Shown piece after piece: positions 33,899 through 44,420 of a stretch of DNA of 64,000 nucleotides; the stretch's first letter is position 1; each line of letters begins with the position of its first letter. The stretch is from Bradyrhizobium symbiodeficiens (GTDB lineage: Bacteria; Pseudomonadota; Alphaproteobacteria; Rhizobiales; Xanthobacteraceae), in NCBI RefSeq assembly GCF_002266465.3, contig NZ_CP029427.2, positions 6,574,501 to 6,638,500 of the forward strand. The letters are read 5' to 3'. The notes beneath the pieces were generated by a model. The model saw nothing but the letters and a program-made list of their open reading frames with translations. It made no database searches and was not told the DNA's origin. The translations under genes and the position numbers were made by a program.

Positions 33899-34843
33899 CT
33901 AGCGGCGCAGGCTGGCCCAGACGCCACCCAGGATCAGCAGGCCGCCGAGAAGATGGATCAGCTTCGGCGGTTCGCCGAGGATGGCGAAAGACAGCAGCGC
34001 GCTTGCGATCGGCCCGAGATAGAGCACGAGCGAGGTTCGCACCGAGCCGAACTTGCCGCCGAGCCAGGCGAAGCCGGCATAAGCGAGCAGGCCGGGAACG
34101 ATCCCGGCGAAGACATAGGCCGACAACGCCCTGGTGCTGAAGACCTCGTCGGGCCTTGCCCACATCTCCATCGCCGCGAGCGGCAGCGAGAACAGGGCGC
34201 CGGCGCCCGAGAACAGGCTGATGCGTGCCAGCAGCGAGGCCTTTGGCGCGACGCGCGATTGCAGCAGCGTGTAACCGGACCAGCCGAGCATCGCGATCAC
34301 GACGAGGCCGTCGCCCGCCGCGGTCTGAAGTTCGATCAGGGTCTGCGGATGGCCGCCGGAGATGATGAGCAGCGCACCGGCGAGCGCCAGCGCCGTGCCG
34401 AGCCATTGCAGCGGACCGACATGCTCCATGCCGCGCAAGGCCGAGATCAACAGCACCGTGATCGGCGACAGCGCCATGATCAGCGCGATGTGGATCGCCG
34501 TCGTCGAAACGCCGGCAGCGTAGACCGGACCGCCGCACAGGAACATGCCCATGAAGCCGGCGGCGAGGATCGGCCAGAGATTTCGGCCAAGCGCCACGCG
34601 GCCATCGCGGATCTCCCTGAGCGCGATCGGCGCGAGCCCGATTGCGACGATGCTCCAGCGGAAGAAGGCGAGCGCGAAGGGCGGGACGGAGCCTGCGAGC
34701 CCCCGCGCCAGAACCTGGTTGGAAGCCTGCGCCGTTGCGACCAGGACGAAGCCGATCAGCGCAAACACGCCGAGCCAGGCACCGGCGGACGATGTTGTGG
34801 CCACGACCGCCTCACGATCGCCCTCTGATGTTTCCCTGCCCAT
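33899..34843 (-). CDS. EamA/DMT family transporter
   Basis: A 314-aa inner-membrane protein with about ten hydrophobic segments in two EamA repeats, for example GVFALIGFVLVATAQASNQVLARG at the start and HLLGGLLILGGVWASLRR at the end. Family members export metabolites or amino acids; the substrate is not readable. ATG 34843 (MGRETSEGD) is the most likely start; the frame is open further upstream but without hydrophobic or conserved sequence. Confidence 0.87.
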   Translation of the reverse strand: MGRETSEGDREAVVATTSSAGAWLGVFALIGFVLVATAQASNQVLARGLAGSVPPFALAFFRWSIVAIGLAPIALREIRDGRVALGRNLWPILAAGFMGMFLCGGPVYAAGVSTTAIHIALIMALSPITVLLISALRGMEHVGPLQWLGTALALAGALLIISGGHPQTLIELQTAAGDGLVVIAMLGWSGYTLLQSRVAPKASLLARISLFSGAGALFSLPLAAMEMWARPDEVFSTRALSAYVFAGIVPGLLAYAGFAWLGGKFGSVRTSLVLYLGPIASALLSFAILGEPPKLIHLLGGLLILGGVWASLRR

Positions 34844-34911
34844 CGCGTGATCGAATACTCCATGACGGCTGCGGTGAGAACCCGGATCGCCGCATGCGAC
34901 GATTGCGGTGG

Positions 34912-35097
34912 TCAGTGGGTCGAGACGACGCCCGCCAACTGCACCGGTCCGACATGGGTGCGGGTGACGGAGACCGAGAACACCGCCAGCAGCGCGCACA
35001 GCATGCAGACCCTCATCCGCACCGTCCGGCGGTCGGTGATCGGCAGGAACAGGAAAAACAACATCGCCAGGATCAGCAGCGCGTCGATCAGAAACAT
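34912..35097 (-). CDS. Small membrane protein
   Basis: A 61-aa protein with two hydrophobic stretches, FLIDALLILAMLFFLFLPI and CMLCALLAVFSVSV, separated by a charged turn. ATG 35097 is preceded by GGAGAGCCCC. No family recognised. It stands alone, upstream of the EamA gene on the same strand (68 bp gap), and may be cotranscribed with it. Confidence 0.65.
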   Translation of the reverse strand: MFLIDALLILAMLFFLFLPITDRRTVRMRVCMLCALLAVFSVSVTRTHVGPVQLAGVVSTH

Positions 35098-35318
35098 GGG
35101 GCTCTCCTTCCAGATTGGAGAGAGCATGACGCGATGGCGCCGGCCGGACTGTGGAAGGCATCACACACCTGGTGGCACCGAGCCGGGCTACGCTGGGAGA
35201 TGACGAAGCGGCACGCGCTCTTGAACGGTTAACGTGCCTGGACTGCCGTCCGGGAACCTCGATCTTTCACGCCTCCGTCGGTTGTATTCGGGGACGCGGA
35301 GTCCTATGCGTAGGCGCC

Positions 35319-37340
<2,022 letters not shown>

Positions 37341-37540
37341 GGCGGAAGCCGGACGGCCTCCGAGCCAGCGCGTTTCCGTTGTACCGGCCAAGCAAAAATA
37401 TCGAAAACAACCCCATGCACAGTAGACGGCATGAGGGAAATCAAGGGGTTACGTTGACCGCAAAAACGTCGATCCGCGGCAATATCGGGCTGTGACATCC
37501 CTTGTCGGGAGCGTCGGGCATTCAGGCCCGAGAGACCGTT

Positions 37541-38464
37541 TCACCCGTGATACCGCTCCAGCAGGCTCCGCTCCACCTTGCAGATATACGTGTATTTCGG
37601 ATTGACCACCTGTGTGCAGCGGGCCTCTGCGATCTGGCCCAGCAGCATGTAGCCTTCGGCCGCCGGGATCTTCCAGTCGTCCTCCATCCAATAGACCATC
37701 TCCTCGAACGCGATGCGCATCGCGTCTTCGAGCGGGCGGGCGCATCCGAGGGTGCAGATGTGGGTCGCGGTCTCGATGCGCGGGTGATTCAGCCTCGCGG
37801 GGGCCTTGGCCAGCGAGACCTTGACGGTGAGGTTGGCCGCGATCTCGATTGCGCCCATGCCGTTGCATTCGCCGTCGCCCTGGATGGCATGGCAATCCCC
37901 CAGGAAAAGATGGGCACCGTCCTTGTTGACGCGGAAGAAGATGCTGTTGCCGGTGGTGATCTCCTGAACGTCCATGTTACCGCCATGCGTTCCGTTGTCG
38001 ACGGTGAGAACCGCGCCGTGAACCGGCGCAACGCCGGCCACGCCGATCATCGGCCTGATGGGCAGCTTCAGATGCTCGTTCCAGTGAACGAGGCCGTCCT
38101 TGACCTCGACGACCCGGGTCTGGATGCCGAACTCCTTGCGCCTGACCCAATCGGGAAACATGCCGATGCCCGGCCAGAGCGCGGTGAAGCCGAGCTTGTC
38201 GAGCTCCATGTCGATGATTTCGAGGCGCAGCATGTCGCCCGGCTTTGCGCCGCGCACCTCGATCGGACCGGTGGCGCCGTTCACGAAGGGCATCGTCACG
38301 TCGGCCTCTGTCAACTGCTGCCCGAGGTGACGAATGGTGCCGTCATTGGCGTTGATGGCGCACTCCACCACGAAGGTTTCGCCCGGCTCGACGCTCGCGA
38401 TGAACTTGTCGTCCCCGGACAGCGCGTATTTGATGTTTCCGGCCTTGCTGATGCGCTTGGACAT
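37541..38464 (-). CDS. Acetamidase/formamidase family protein
   Basis: A 307-aa amide hydrolase of the FmdA/AmdA family. Family blocks visible: HLGQQLTEADVTMPFVNGATGPIEV, GDMLRLEIIDM, THGGNMDVQEITTGNSIFFRV and FLGDCHAIQGDGE with the conserved D-x-H. It releases ammonium from formamide, acetamide or similar amides. It is downstream of the ABC importer genes on the same strand, suggesting that the importer supplies its substrate. A paralogue lies at 42113-43051. Confidence 0.88.
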   Translation of the reverse strand: MSKRISKAGNIKYALSGDDKFIASVEPGETFVVECAINANDGTIRHLGQQLTEADVTMPFVNGATGPIEVRGAKPGDMLRLEIIDMELDKLGFTALWPGIGMFPDWVRRKEFGIQTRVVEVKDGLVHWNEHLKLPIRPMIGVAGVAPVHGAVLTVDNGTHGGNMDVQEITTGNSIFFRVNKDGAHLFLGDCHAIQGDGECNGMGAIEIAANLTVKVSLAKAPARLNHPRIETATHICTLGCARPLEDAMRIAFEEMVYWMEDDWKIPAAEGYMLLGQIAEARCTQVVNPKYTYICKVERSLLERYHG

Positions 38465-38536
38465 GGTTCCTCCGTGGGCGTTTTCGGATGTACTGAGGTT
38501 GACGTGCGATGCGGATGAAGTCGGAAGCGATCTGCC

Positions 38537-39388
38537 CTATGCCGGTCGGCGCCATGGCATCAGCAGCCGTTCGATCTTGCCGACCAGCCAGGTCAGAACC
38601 AGCGCGAGCACGATCGTCACCACCAGCGCGGCGAACACCTTGGGAATGATGTAGAGCGAGCCGGCCTTGAAGATGGCGTGTCCCAGGCCCTCGGACGACG
38701 ACATGAACTCGCCGACGATCGCGCCGATCAACGCGAAGCCGACCGTCAGCTTCAGGCCTGCGAAGATATCGGTGAGCGAGGCCGGGATCACGAGCTTCCG
38801 GAAAATCTGGAATTTCGAGGCGCCCAGGGTTTTCATGAGATTGATCTGGTCTCCATCGACGCCGACCGCTCCCTTGTAGGACGTCACCAGCGCGACGATC
38901 ACCACCGACAGGGTGGACATCGCGACCTTCGAGACCAGTCCGGTGCCGAACCAGATGATCACGATGGGGGCGAGCGCGATGATGGGGATCGATCCGAGTG
39001 CGATCACGAACGGCTGGACGACGCGGGAGACGAACCGCGAATACCAGAGCGACAAACCGAGCAGCGTGCCGACCAGATTGCCCATGAAGAAGCCGAGCAA
39101 CGTCTCTATGCCGGTGACGCCTGCATCGCGCCACAAGCTTCCGTCCCGTGCCATCTGCACCAGGAAGCCCGCGATCGCCGACGGCGATCCGAACATGAAG
39201 GCCGCGGGGCTGCCCTTCGGCGTCGCGTATTCCCACAGGACGAGCAGAGCGGCCAGGACGAGCACCTGGGTCGCGAGCACGGCGAGGCCGTCGCGCAATC
39301 TCTTCCATCTTGCGCGGGCCAGTGGCGATGCAACGCTTCCGGCAGGCTTCGACGCGTCAACCATGCGGGTCTCGATACCTGTCGTCAT
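38537..39388 (-). CDS. ABC transporter permease, nitrate/sulfonate/taurine type
   Basis: A 283-aa inner-membrane permease with about six membrane segments (for example LAVLATQVLVLAALLVLWEYAT) and the EAA-type loop GVDGDQINLMKTLGASKFQIFRKLVIPASLTDIFAGLK. It belongs to the SsuC/TauC family. It overlaps the ATPase gene by four bases and precedes the formamidase gene by 72 bp. Confidence 0.9.
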   Translation of the reverse strand: MTTGIETRMVDASKPAGSVASPLARARWKRLRDGLAVLATQVLVLAALLVLWEYATPKGSPAAFMFGSPSAIAGFLVQMARDGSLWRDAGVTGIETLLGFFMGNLVGTLLGLSLWYSRFVSRVVQPFVIALGSIPIIALAPIVIIWFGTGLVSKVAMSTLSVVIVALVTSYKGAVGVDGDQINLMKTLGASKFQIFRKLVIPASLTDIFAGLKLTVGFALIGAIVGEFMSSSEGLGHAIFKAGSLYIIPKVFAALVVTIVLALVLTWLVGKIERLLMPWRRPA

Positions 39389-40212
39389 TGGATCGCGATA
39401 TCGAGATCGGCCCAGATGCGCCGGACATATTGGCTGAAATCCGGCCTCTCGCGCAGCGAGATCATGTCGCCGCGGTCGGCACCGAACTCGATCCGGTAGG
39501 TCGTCTTGACCCGCGTCGGACGCCGCGTCAGCACGACGACGCGATCGGCCAGCGACACCGCTTCCTCGATGTCATGGGTGATGAGCAGCATCGAACGTCC
39601 GCCCTTGCGCACGAGATCCACCATGTCGTTCTCGATCAGCAGCTTGGTCTGGAAGTCGAGTGCGGCGAATGGTTCGTCCAGCAGCAACACGTCCGGATCG
39701 TTCACAAGGGTCCGCGCCAGCGCCACGCGCTGCCGCATGCCGCCCGACAGCGTCGAGGGGTAATGGTCCGCGAACCCGTGCAGCCCGAGCTGATCGAGCA
39801 TGGCCCGGCTGCGGTCTTCCGCCTCTGCGGCAGCGACGCCGCGGATCTCGAGGCCGAGCATGGTGTTGCCGAGCGCGGTGCGCCAGGGCAGCAGCAGATC
39901 CTTCTGCAACATGTAGCCGACGTTTTGCGGCTGACCGGAAACCTGCCGGCCATGCCAGCGGATGCGGCCCGCATCGGGCGCCAGCAGGCCGCACAGCGTG
40001 TTGAGCAGCGTGGTCTTGCCGCAGCCGGAAGGGCCGACGATGCTGACGATTTCGCCCTTGCGCAGCGTCATGCTGAGATCGGCGATGACAGGCACGACCT
40101 GGCCATCGAGATCGTAGCCTTTGGCGACATGCTCGACCACGAGCGGGAGGGCGGCGCCGTCCAGGGCCCCACCCTCTCCGGGCTTCGCGTATGTGGCAGC
40201 CTCGGCGATCAT
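39385..40212 (-). CDS. ABC transporter ATPase, SsuB/TauB type
   Basis: A 275-aa ABC ATPase with Walker A VGPSGCGKTT, signature LSGGMRQRVAL and Walker B VLLLDEPFAALD, followed by the LITHDIEEAVSLADRVVVL H-loop region typical of nitrate/sulfonate/taurine importers. It overlaps the substrate-binding gene by four bases and the permease by four, so all three are one transcription unit. Confidence 0.92.
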   Translation of the reverse strand: MIAEAATYAKPGEGGALDGAALPLVVEHVAKGYDLDGQVVPVIADLSMTLRKGEIVSIVGPSGCGKTTLLNTLCGLLAPDAGRIRWHGRQVSGQPQNVGYMLQKDLLLPWRTALGNTMLGLEIRGVAAAEAEDRSRAMLDQLGLHGFADHYPSTLSGGMRQRVALARTLVNDPDVLLLDEPFAALDFQTKLLIENDMVDLVRKGGRSMLLITHDIEEAVSLADRVVVLTRRPTRVKTTYRIEFGADRGDMISLRERPDFSQYVRRIWADLDIAIQ

Positions 40213-41255
40213 TTCAGGCTTGCAATCGCCTTTTCAGCGAACGAGTTGTCGATGATCTGCTCGAACGAAACCGATCCCTTGGCATTGCCGAGGTAGATCT
40301 GCATGTCCATGAGATTCTTCCACTGATCCTGCTTGGTGATCACGGACTGCGCCGGGATCAAATATTTCAGCTCCGCGTCGATCGCCTTGTCGACGACCTC
40401 GCCGGGCAGATCCGGAAACTCTTTCCGTGCGACCTCCTTGGCAAAGGCCGGATCGGCGTAGGTCTTGCGCGAGGCCTCCTCGAACGAGGTGACGAGCGCC
40501 TGCACCATTTCAGGATCTTTCTGGATGGTCGAGGGCAACACCATGATTCCGGTGTTGCAAAACGGCCCGACATAATTCGAGAAATCGAACACGACCTTGG
40601 CGCCTTGCGCCTCCGCGGCGGCGACGCTCGGCTGATAGGCAACCGCCATGTCGGCCTGCCCTGCCAGCATCGCCGCGATCTCGGTCCCGGGATTGACGGG
40701 AACGATCGTGGCGTCGGTACCCAGCTTGAGCCCGGCTTTTTCCAGCATCCGCTTTGTGACGCTGAAGTTGGTGTTGGGCTCCGGCGAGGTGACGATCTTG
40801 AGACCCTTGAACTCCTTCGGATCGGTGATCGGCTTGAGCGTCTTAGAGACGCCGAAATAATGTGCGCGCTGCACGACCGTTCCCACAACGACACCGGGGC
40901 CGCCATTCTCGCGTGAGATCTGCGCCATGGTCGCATCGCCGATCGCGAAGTCCGCGGAGCCGCCGAGCACGGCCGCGAAAGTCTGGGTGTCGCCGCCGGC
41001 GGCGCTCACCTTCATGTCGAGACCGTTCTTCTTGAAGATGCCGGCATGCATGCCGACGTAGAGGTTGATGTAGCCCAGATTGTGCACGGCCTCGCTGAAG
41101 CGAACGGTCTTGAGCCCGGCGGCGGACGCGGTACGGGATCCCATGAGCGGTGCGGCGCCGATGCCGGCAACGAGCATCGACGAGGCTGCGAGGAATCGGC
41201 GGCGGTTGAGCACACGACCACTCGGCGTGGCCGGAGGACGAACATGATTGGTCAT
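40209..41255 (-). CDS. ABC transporter substrate-binding protein (NMT1/SsuA-like), Tat signal
   Basis: A 348-aa periplasmic binding protein. The N-terminus has a twin-arginine signal (LNRRRFLAASS followed by a hydrophobic stretch). The mature part VRFSEAVHNLGYINLYVGMHAGIFKKNGLD and SPEPNTNFSVTKRMLEKAG resembles NMT1/ThiY/SsuA proteins. With the downstream formamidase gene an amide or other nitrogenous ligand is plausible, but this is inference. ATG 41255 is chosen at MTNHVRPP. Confidence 0.87.
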   Translation of the reverse strand: MTNHVRPPATPSGRVLNRRRFLAASSMLVAGIGAAPLMGSRTASAAGLKTVRFSEAVHNLGYINLYVGMHAGIFKKNGLDMKVSAAGGDTQTFAAVLGGSADFAIGDATMAQISRENGGPGVVVGTVVQRAHYFGVSKTLKPITDPKEFKGLKIVTSPEPNTNFSVTKRMLEKAGLKLGTDATIVPVNPGTEIAAMLAGQADMAVAYQPSVAAAEAQGAKVVFDFSNYVGPFCNTGIMVLPSTIQKDPEMVQALVTSFEEASRKTYADPAFAKEVARKEFPDLPGEVVDKAIDAELKYLIPAQSVITKQDQWKNLMDMQIYLGNAKGSVSFEQIIDNSFAEKAIASLK

Positions 41256-41564
41256 GGCGCAAAATTCTCCAGAGCTGCTGAAAGGCAGCTCAAAGACTAG
41301 GCGCCGACCTCCGCGCATCAAGGCGAAATAAGCGACGCATTCTGCACGTGATTTGAACCTGGCGATGAATATGTCGCGCGAGTGACGCGAACGCTGGATT
41401 CTTGATCTCGTTGCGCCTCATTTCCGCTCGTTATGCAATCGGTCAGCGGGAAACGTCGGCGGACCGAGATCGATTCCGTCATTTTTGACATTATCGCTGC
41501 ACAAAGAATTTGCAGAACCGCAATGCATTTGCAGGTTCTATTCCCCTCGAGCGGATTCCGCAGG
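41256..41564. other. Gene-free 309-bp region upstream of the ABC importer
   Basis: No coding sequence supported. It is AT-richer than its surroundings. It contains a perfect TTGACA at 41485-41490 (plus strand) without a convincing -10, and an 8-bp direct repeat ATTTGCAG at 41508-41515 and 41527-41534. The importer promoter (minus strand) should lie here but I cannot place it. Confidence 0.4.
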
Positions 41565-41933
41565 TTACGGATTGACGCGCACTGAGGAGAAGCGGCCGGT
41601 CAGCGCGCCGCCACACTTCTCCGCTGCGATCCGGCTGGCGCGAGTGCCCTGCTGCGGCGCGGCCGTCGTTGTGCCGTCTTTCTTTTCAGTATCCGCGTTG
41701 CGCAACTGTTCGAACAGATTGCTCACGAGGCCGCGCAAACGCACATTCTCGGACTTCAGCTCGTTCATCTGCTGAACGGCGCGGACGTCTAGGCCGCCGA
41801 AGCTGCGGCGCCAGCGATAGAACGTGCGCTCTGTAATGCCGGCAGCCTTGCAGATTTCTGCAATCGACACCCCGGAGCTCGCCTCGGCAAGGAGATGAAT
41901 AATCTCATTCTCAGTGAAACGGGACCGCCTCAT
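41565..41933 (-). CDS. Orphan IS3-type OrfA/helix-turn-helix transposase protein
   Basis: A 122-aa protein like OrfA of IS3-family elements: RRSRFTENEIIHLLAEASSGVSIAEICKAAGITERTFYRWRRSFGGLD is the helix-turn-helix, followed by a leucine-rich helix (MNELKSENVRLRGLVSNLFEQL). No OrfB (DDE integrase) follows and no terminal inverted repeats were seen, so it is either an insertion-sequence remnant or a domesticated DNA-binding protein. It sits between the importer operon and a second formamidase gene. Confidence 0.75.
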   Translation of the reverse strand: MRRSRFTENEIIHLLAEASSGVSIAEICKAAGITERTFYRWRRSFGGLDVRAVQQMNELKSENVRLRGLVSNLFEQLRNADTEKKDGTTTAAPQQGTRASRIAAEKCGGALTGRFSSVRVNP

Positions 41934-42112
41934 CGATCTCTCCCTCGGCCCGCCATTTGCACGGAACACCGCGCAGGGCCTGAGGCCAAGTATAGCCGAA
42001 GGATTGCCGCAGCCTAGAATATCCGAGGACGATTTTGCCGGTCACGCCCGTGGCGCCCCCGGAACGGTCGCCCGCCCGCGAGAGAGCACCCACCACGCCT
42101 GGAGTTCATCCG

Positions 42113-43051
42113 ATGCAACGCCACCACGAAATAGCCAGTACGCCCGAAAACATGGTCTGGGGCTATCTGGACTGCAGCACACGACCTGTGCTGGAAATCA
42201 ACTCCGGCGACAGCGTGACGCTGCACAGCTTCCCGGCAGGAGGCAAGGAAACGCTGCCGGACGACCTCTCGCTGGTCCCCGAGGACTATCGAGTTGCCCT
42301 TGAGACGATGCAGCCGGGGCCGGGACCTCACTTCATCACCGGCCCCGTTTATGTGCGCGGCGCCAATGTCGGCGACACCCTCCAGGTCGATATCCTCAAC
42401 GTGAAAGTTCGCCAGGATTGGGGCTTCGTGTCGATCCTTCCTTTGCTCGGAACGCTGCCGGACGAGTTCACGGATTATGAAACGATCCATCCGGTGATCG
42501 ACCGCGAGCGCGAGGTCTGCATCATGCCATGGGGCACCGAGATTCCGCTCGCGCCCTTTTTCGGCATCATTGCCACGGCCCCGCCGCCAAGCTGGGGCCG
42601 TTGCGGGTCACCCGTTCCGCGCGCCTTCGGCGGCAACATGGACAACAAGGAACTGCGGGCCGGCACGACGCTTTATCTGCCGGTGTTCAACGAGGGCGCA
42701 TTGTTCTTCGCCGGTGACGGCCACGGCGTGCAGGGCGACGGCGAAGTCTGCATCACCGCCCTCGAGACCGGCGTCACCGGGACCTTCCGCCTGACGGTTC
42801 GCAAGGACATGGGCCTCCAATGGCCCTTTGCCGAGAGCGCCACGCATCTGATGTCGATCGGGCTCGACGAGGATCTCGATGACGCCGCCAAGCAGGCCGT
42901 CCGGGAAATGGTCAAGCACGTCTGCGCGCGGACCAACCGCACGCGTAACGAGGCCTACATGCTGTGCTCGCTGGCCGGCAACCTGCGGGTCACCCAACTC
43001 GTCGACGGCAACAAGGGCATTCACATGCTGCTACCCAAAGCGCTGCTTTAG
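42113..43051 (+). CDS. Acetamidase/formamidase family protein (second)
   Basis: A 313-aa amide hydrolase. Family blocks: GVNSGD-type VLEINSGDSVTL, HFITGPVYVRGANVGDTLQV, PRAFGGNMDNKELRAGTTLYLPV and FFAGDGHGVQGDGEV with the conserved metal-type D-x-H. It differs from the 37541-38464 copy in several loops, so it probably has another amide substrate. ATG 42113 follows GGAG (42101). Confidence 0.87.
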   Translation: MQRHHEIASTPENMVWGYLDCSTRPVLEINSGDSVTLHSFPAGGKETLPDDLSLVPEDYRVALETMQPGPGPHFITGPVYVRGANVGDTLQVDILNVKVRQDWGFVSILPLLGTLPDEFTDYETIHPVIDREREVCIMPWGTEIPLAPFFGIIATAPPPSWGRCGSPVPRAFGGNMDNKELRAGTTLYLPVFNEGALFFAGDGHGVQGDGEVCITALETGVTGTFRLTVRKDMGLQWPFAESATHLMSIGLDEDLDDAAKQAVREMVKHVCARTNRTRNEAYMLCSLAGNLRVTQLVDGNKGIHMLLPKALL

Positions 43052-43160
43052 GTCGACGCAAGAGATCAAGACAGCACAACACCTCTCCACCGCAGCTCCC
43101 CATCGGCCGACGCGCTGGCCCCTCGCGTTCGGCAACGACGTCGACTTGACTTCCAAACCA

Positions 43161-43185
43161 TCATGTAACATACAAAGTTACATGA
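43161..43185. promoter_or_regulatory. Operator-like dyad at the Rrf2 gene start
   Basis: TCATGTAAC-N7-GTTACATGA, a perfect 9-bp inverted repeat whose right arm contains the ATG of the Rrf2-type gene. It is the expected kind of site for an autoregulating Rrf2 repressor. Confidence 0.7.
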
Positions 43186-43640
43186 AACGGGATTCCCGAC
43201 TTTCCGGTGTTCTCCACGTCCTCCTGCACATGGCGCAGCAGCCCGGGCCGTTCACGTCCGAGACGCTGGCCAAGGCCATGGACACCAACCCGGTGGTGAT
43301 CCGCCGCATCATGGCGGGTCTGCGGGAGATCGGCTACGTCCGCTCCGAGAAGGGGCACGGCGGCGGCTGGACGATCGCCTGCGACCTGTCGAAGGTGACG
43401 TTGCGCGACGTCTATGCCGCGCTCGGCAATCCCCCGCTGCTGGCGATGGGCAACCGGACCGAGGCGCCCGGCTGTCTGGTCGAGCAGGCCGTCAATGCCG
43501 CGCTCGATCAGGCCTTTGACGATGCGGAGGCGCTGCTGCTGGAACGGCTCGGCGAGGTGACGCTGGCGATGCTGGGCGAGGATCTTCGCAAGCGGCTCGG
43601 GTCTCGAAAAATCCACGACATCAGCGCACATCGCGCGTGA
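43182..43640 (+). CDS. Rrf2 family transcriptional regulator
   Basis: A 152-aa winged-helix regulator: MKRDSRLSGVLHVLLHMAQQ, then SETLAKAMDTNPVVIRRIMAGLREIGYVRSEKGHGGGWTIA. It has only one cysteine (GCLVEQ) and therefore lacks the three-Cys cluster motif of IscR/NsrR; it is closer to the YwnA/cysteine-poor branch. Its start codon lies in a perfect dyad. It probably represses itself and the methyltransferase gene that follows within 30 bp. Confidence 0.88.
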   Translation: MKRDSRLSGVLHVLLHMAQQPGPFTSETLAKAMDTNPVVIRRIMAGLREIGYVRSEKGHGGGWTIACDLSKVTLRDVYAALGNPPLLAMGNRTEAPGCLVEQAVNAALDQAFDDAEALLLERLGEVTLAMLGEDLRKRLGSRKIHDISAHRA

Positions 43641-43666
43641 ACGGCTCCATTCACGGGGACAACATC

Positions 43667-44350
43667 ATGACCGACATTCAAGCCGCATTCTCCGATCCAC
43701 AATTCGTGGCGAGATACACCGAGGGGCCGCGGCGCTTCGTACCGGGCTATGACGCCATGCAGTCAATGACGGCGATTCTGCTCGCCGAAAGCGTCCCCGG
43801 CGATGGGCAGGTGCTCGTCCTCGGCGCGGGTGGCGGCCTCGAGCTCAAGGCGTTCGCGCAAGCGCATCCCGGCTGGCGCTTCGACGGCGTCGATCCGTCT
43901 GCGGCGATGCTGGCGCTGGCCGGGCAAACCCTGGGGCCGCTCGCACCCCGTGCACGCCTTCATCAAGGCTATATCGATGATGCGCCGGAGGGACCGTTCG
44001 ACGGCGCCACCTGCCTGTTGACCCTGCACTTCGTCGATGTCGCCGAGCGGCGCCGCATCGCCTCGGAGGTCCGCCGCCGGCTCAAGCCGCGCGCACCGTT
44101 CGTGGTCGCGCATCTGAGCGCGCCCGACGGCGAGGAAGAGCGCCCGCTGTGGCTGTCGCGCTACTCGGCGTTCCTGGCCGCCTCCGGTGTCGAGCCCGAG
44201 CAGGCGGCGGCCGCGCGGAACGCCGTCACCAACCATCTTGAGATTCTCGCACCCGCGCAGGACGAGGTGATCCTGCGCGAGGCCGGCTTCTCTGACCCGA
44301 CCCTGTTCTACACCGGCTTCGCGTTCCGCGGCTGGGTGGCCTACGCCTGA
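43667..44350 (+). CDS. Class I SAM-dependent methyltransferase
   Basis: A 227-aa methyltransferase. Motif I is VLVLGAGGGLELKAFA, motif II FDGVDPSAAML, and motif IV GATCLLTLHFV. The acceptor is unknown. ATG 43667 has GGGGA seven bases upstream; an alternative GTG 43637 overlaps the Rrf2 stop (GTGA). It is cotranscribed with the Rrf2 gene and probably under its control. Its last 27 bases and the following sequence recur at 46040-46084. Confidence 0.85.
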   Translation: MTDIQAAFSDPQFVARYTEGPRRFVPGYDAMQSMTAILLAESVPGDGQVLVLGAGGGLELKAFAQAHPGWRFDGVDPSAAMLALAGQTLGPLAPRARLHQGYIDDAPEGPFDGATCLLTLHFVDVAERRRIASEVRRRLKPRAPFVVAHLSAPDGEEERPLWLSRYSAFLAASGVEPEQAAAARNAVTNHLEILAPAQDEVILREAGFSDPTLFYTGFAFRGWVAYA

Positions 44351-44364
44351 GGCGTCACCGCTTC
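44324..44364 (+). repeat. Direct repeat A: 3' end of methyltransferase gene
   Basis: The sequence from TTCCGCGGCTGGGTGGCCTA through the stop codon and GAGGCGTCACCGCTTC is nearly identical to 46040-46084 (one substitution and a 4-base insertion). The two copies flank the DUF1254 gene. Confidence 0.8.
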
Positions 44365-44420
44365 CTCGACACGGCAGGCATCATCGATGCATCGCCGGAT
44401 GCGCCAGGGCTTCAAATTCT

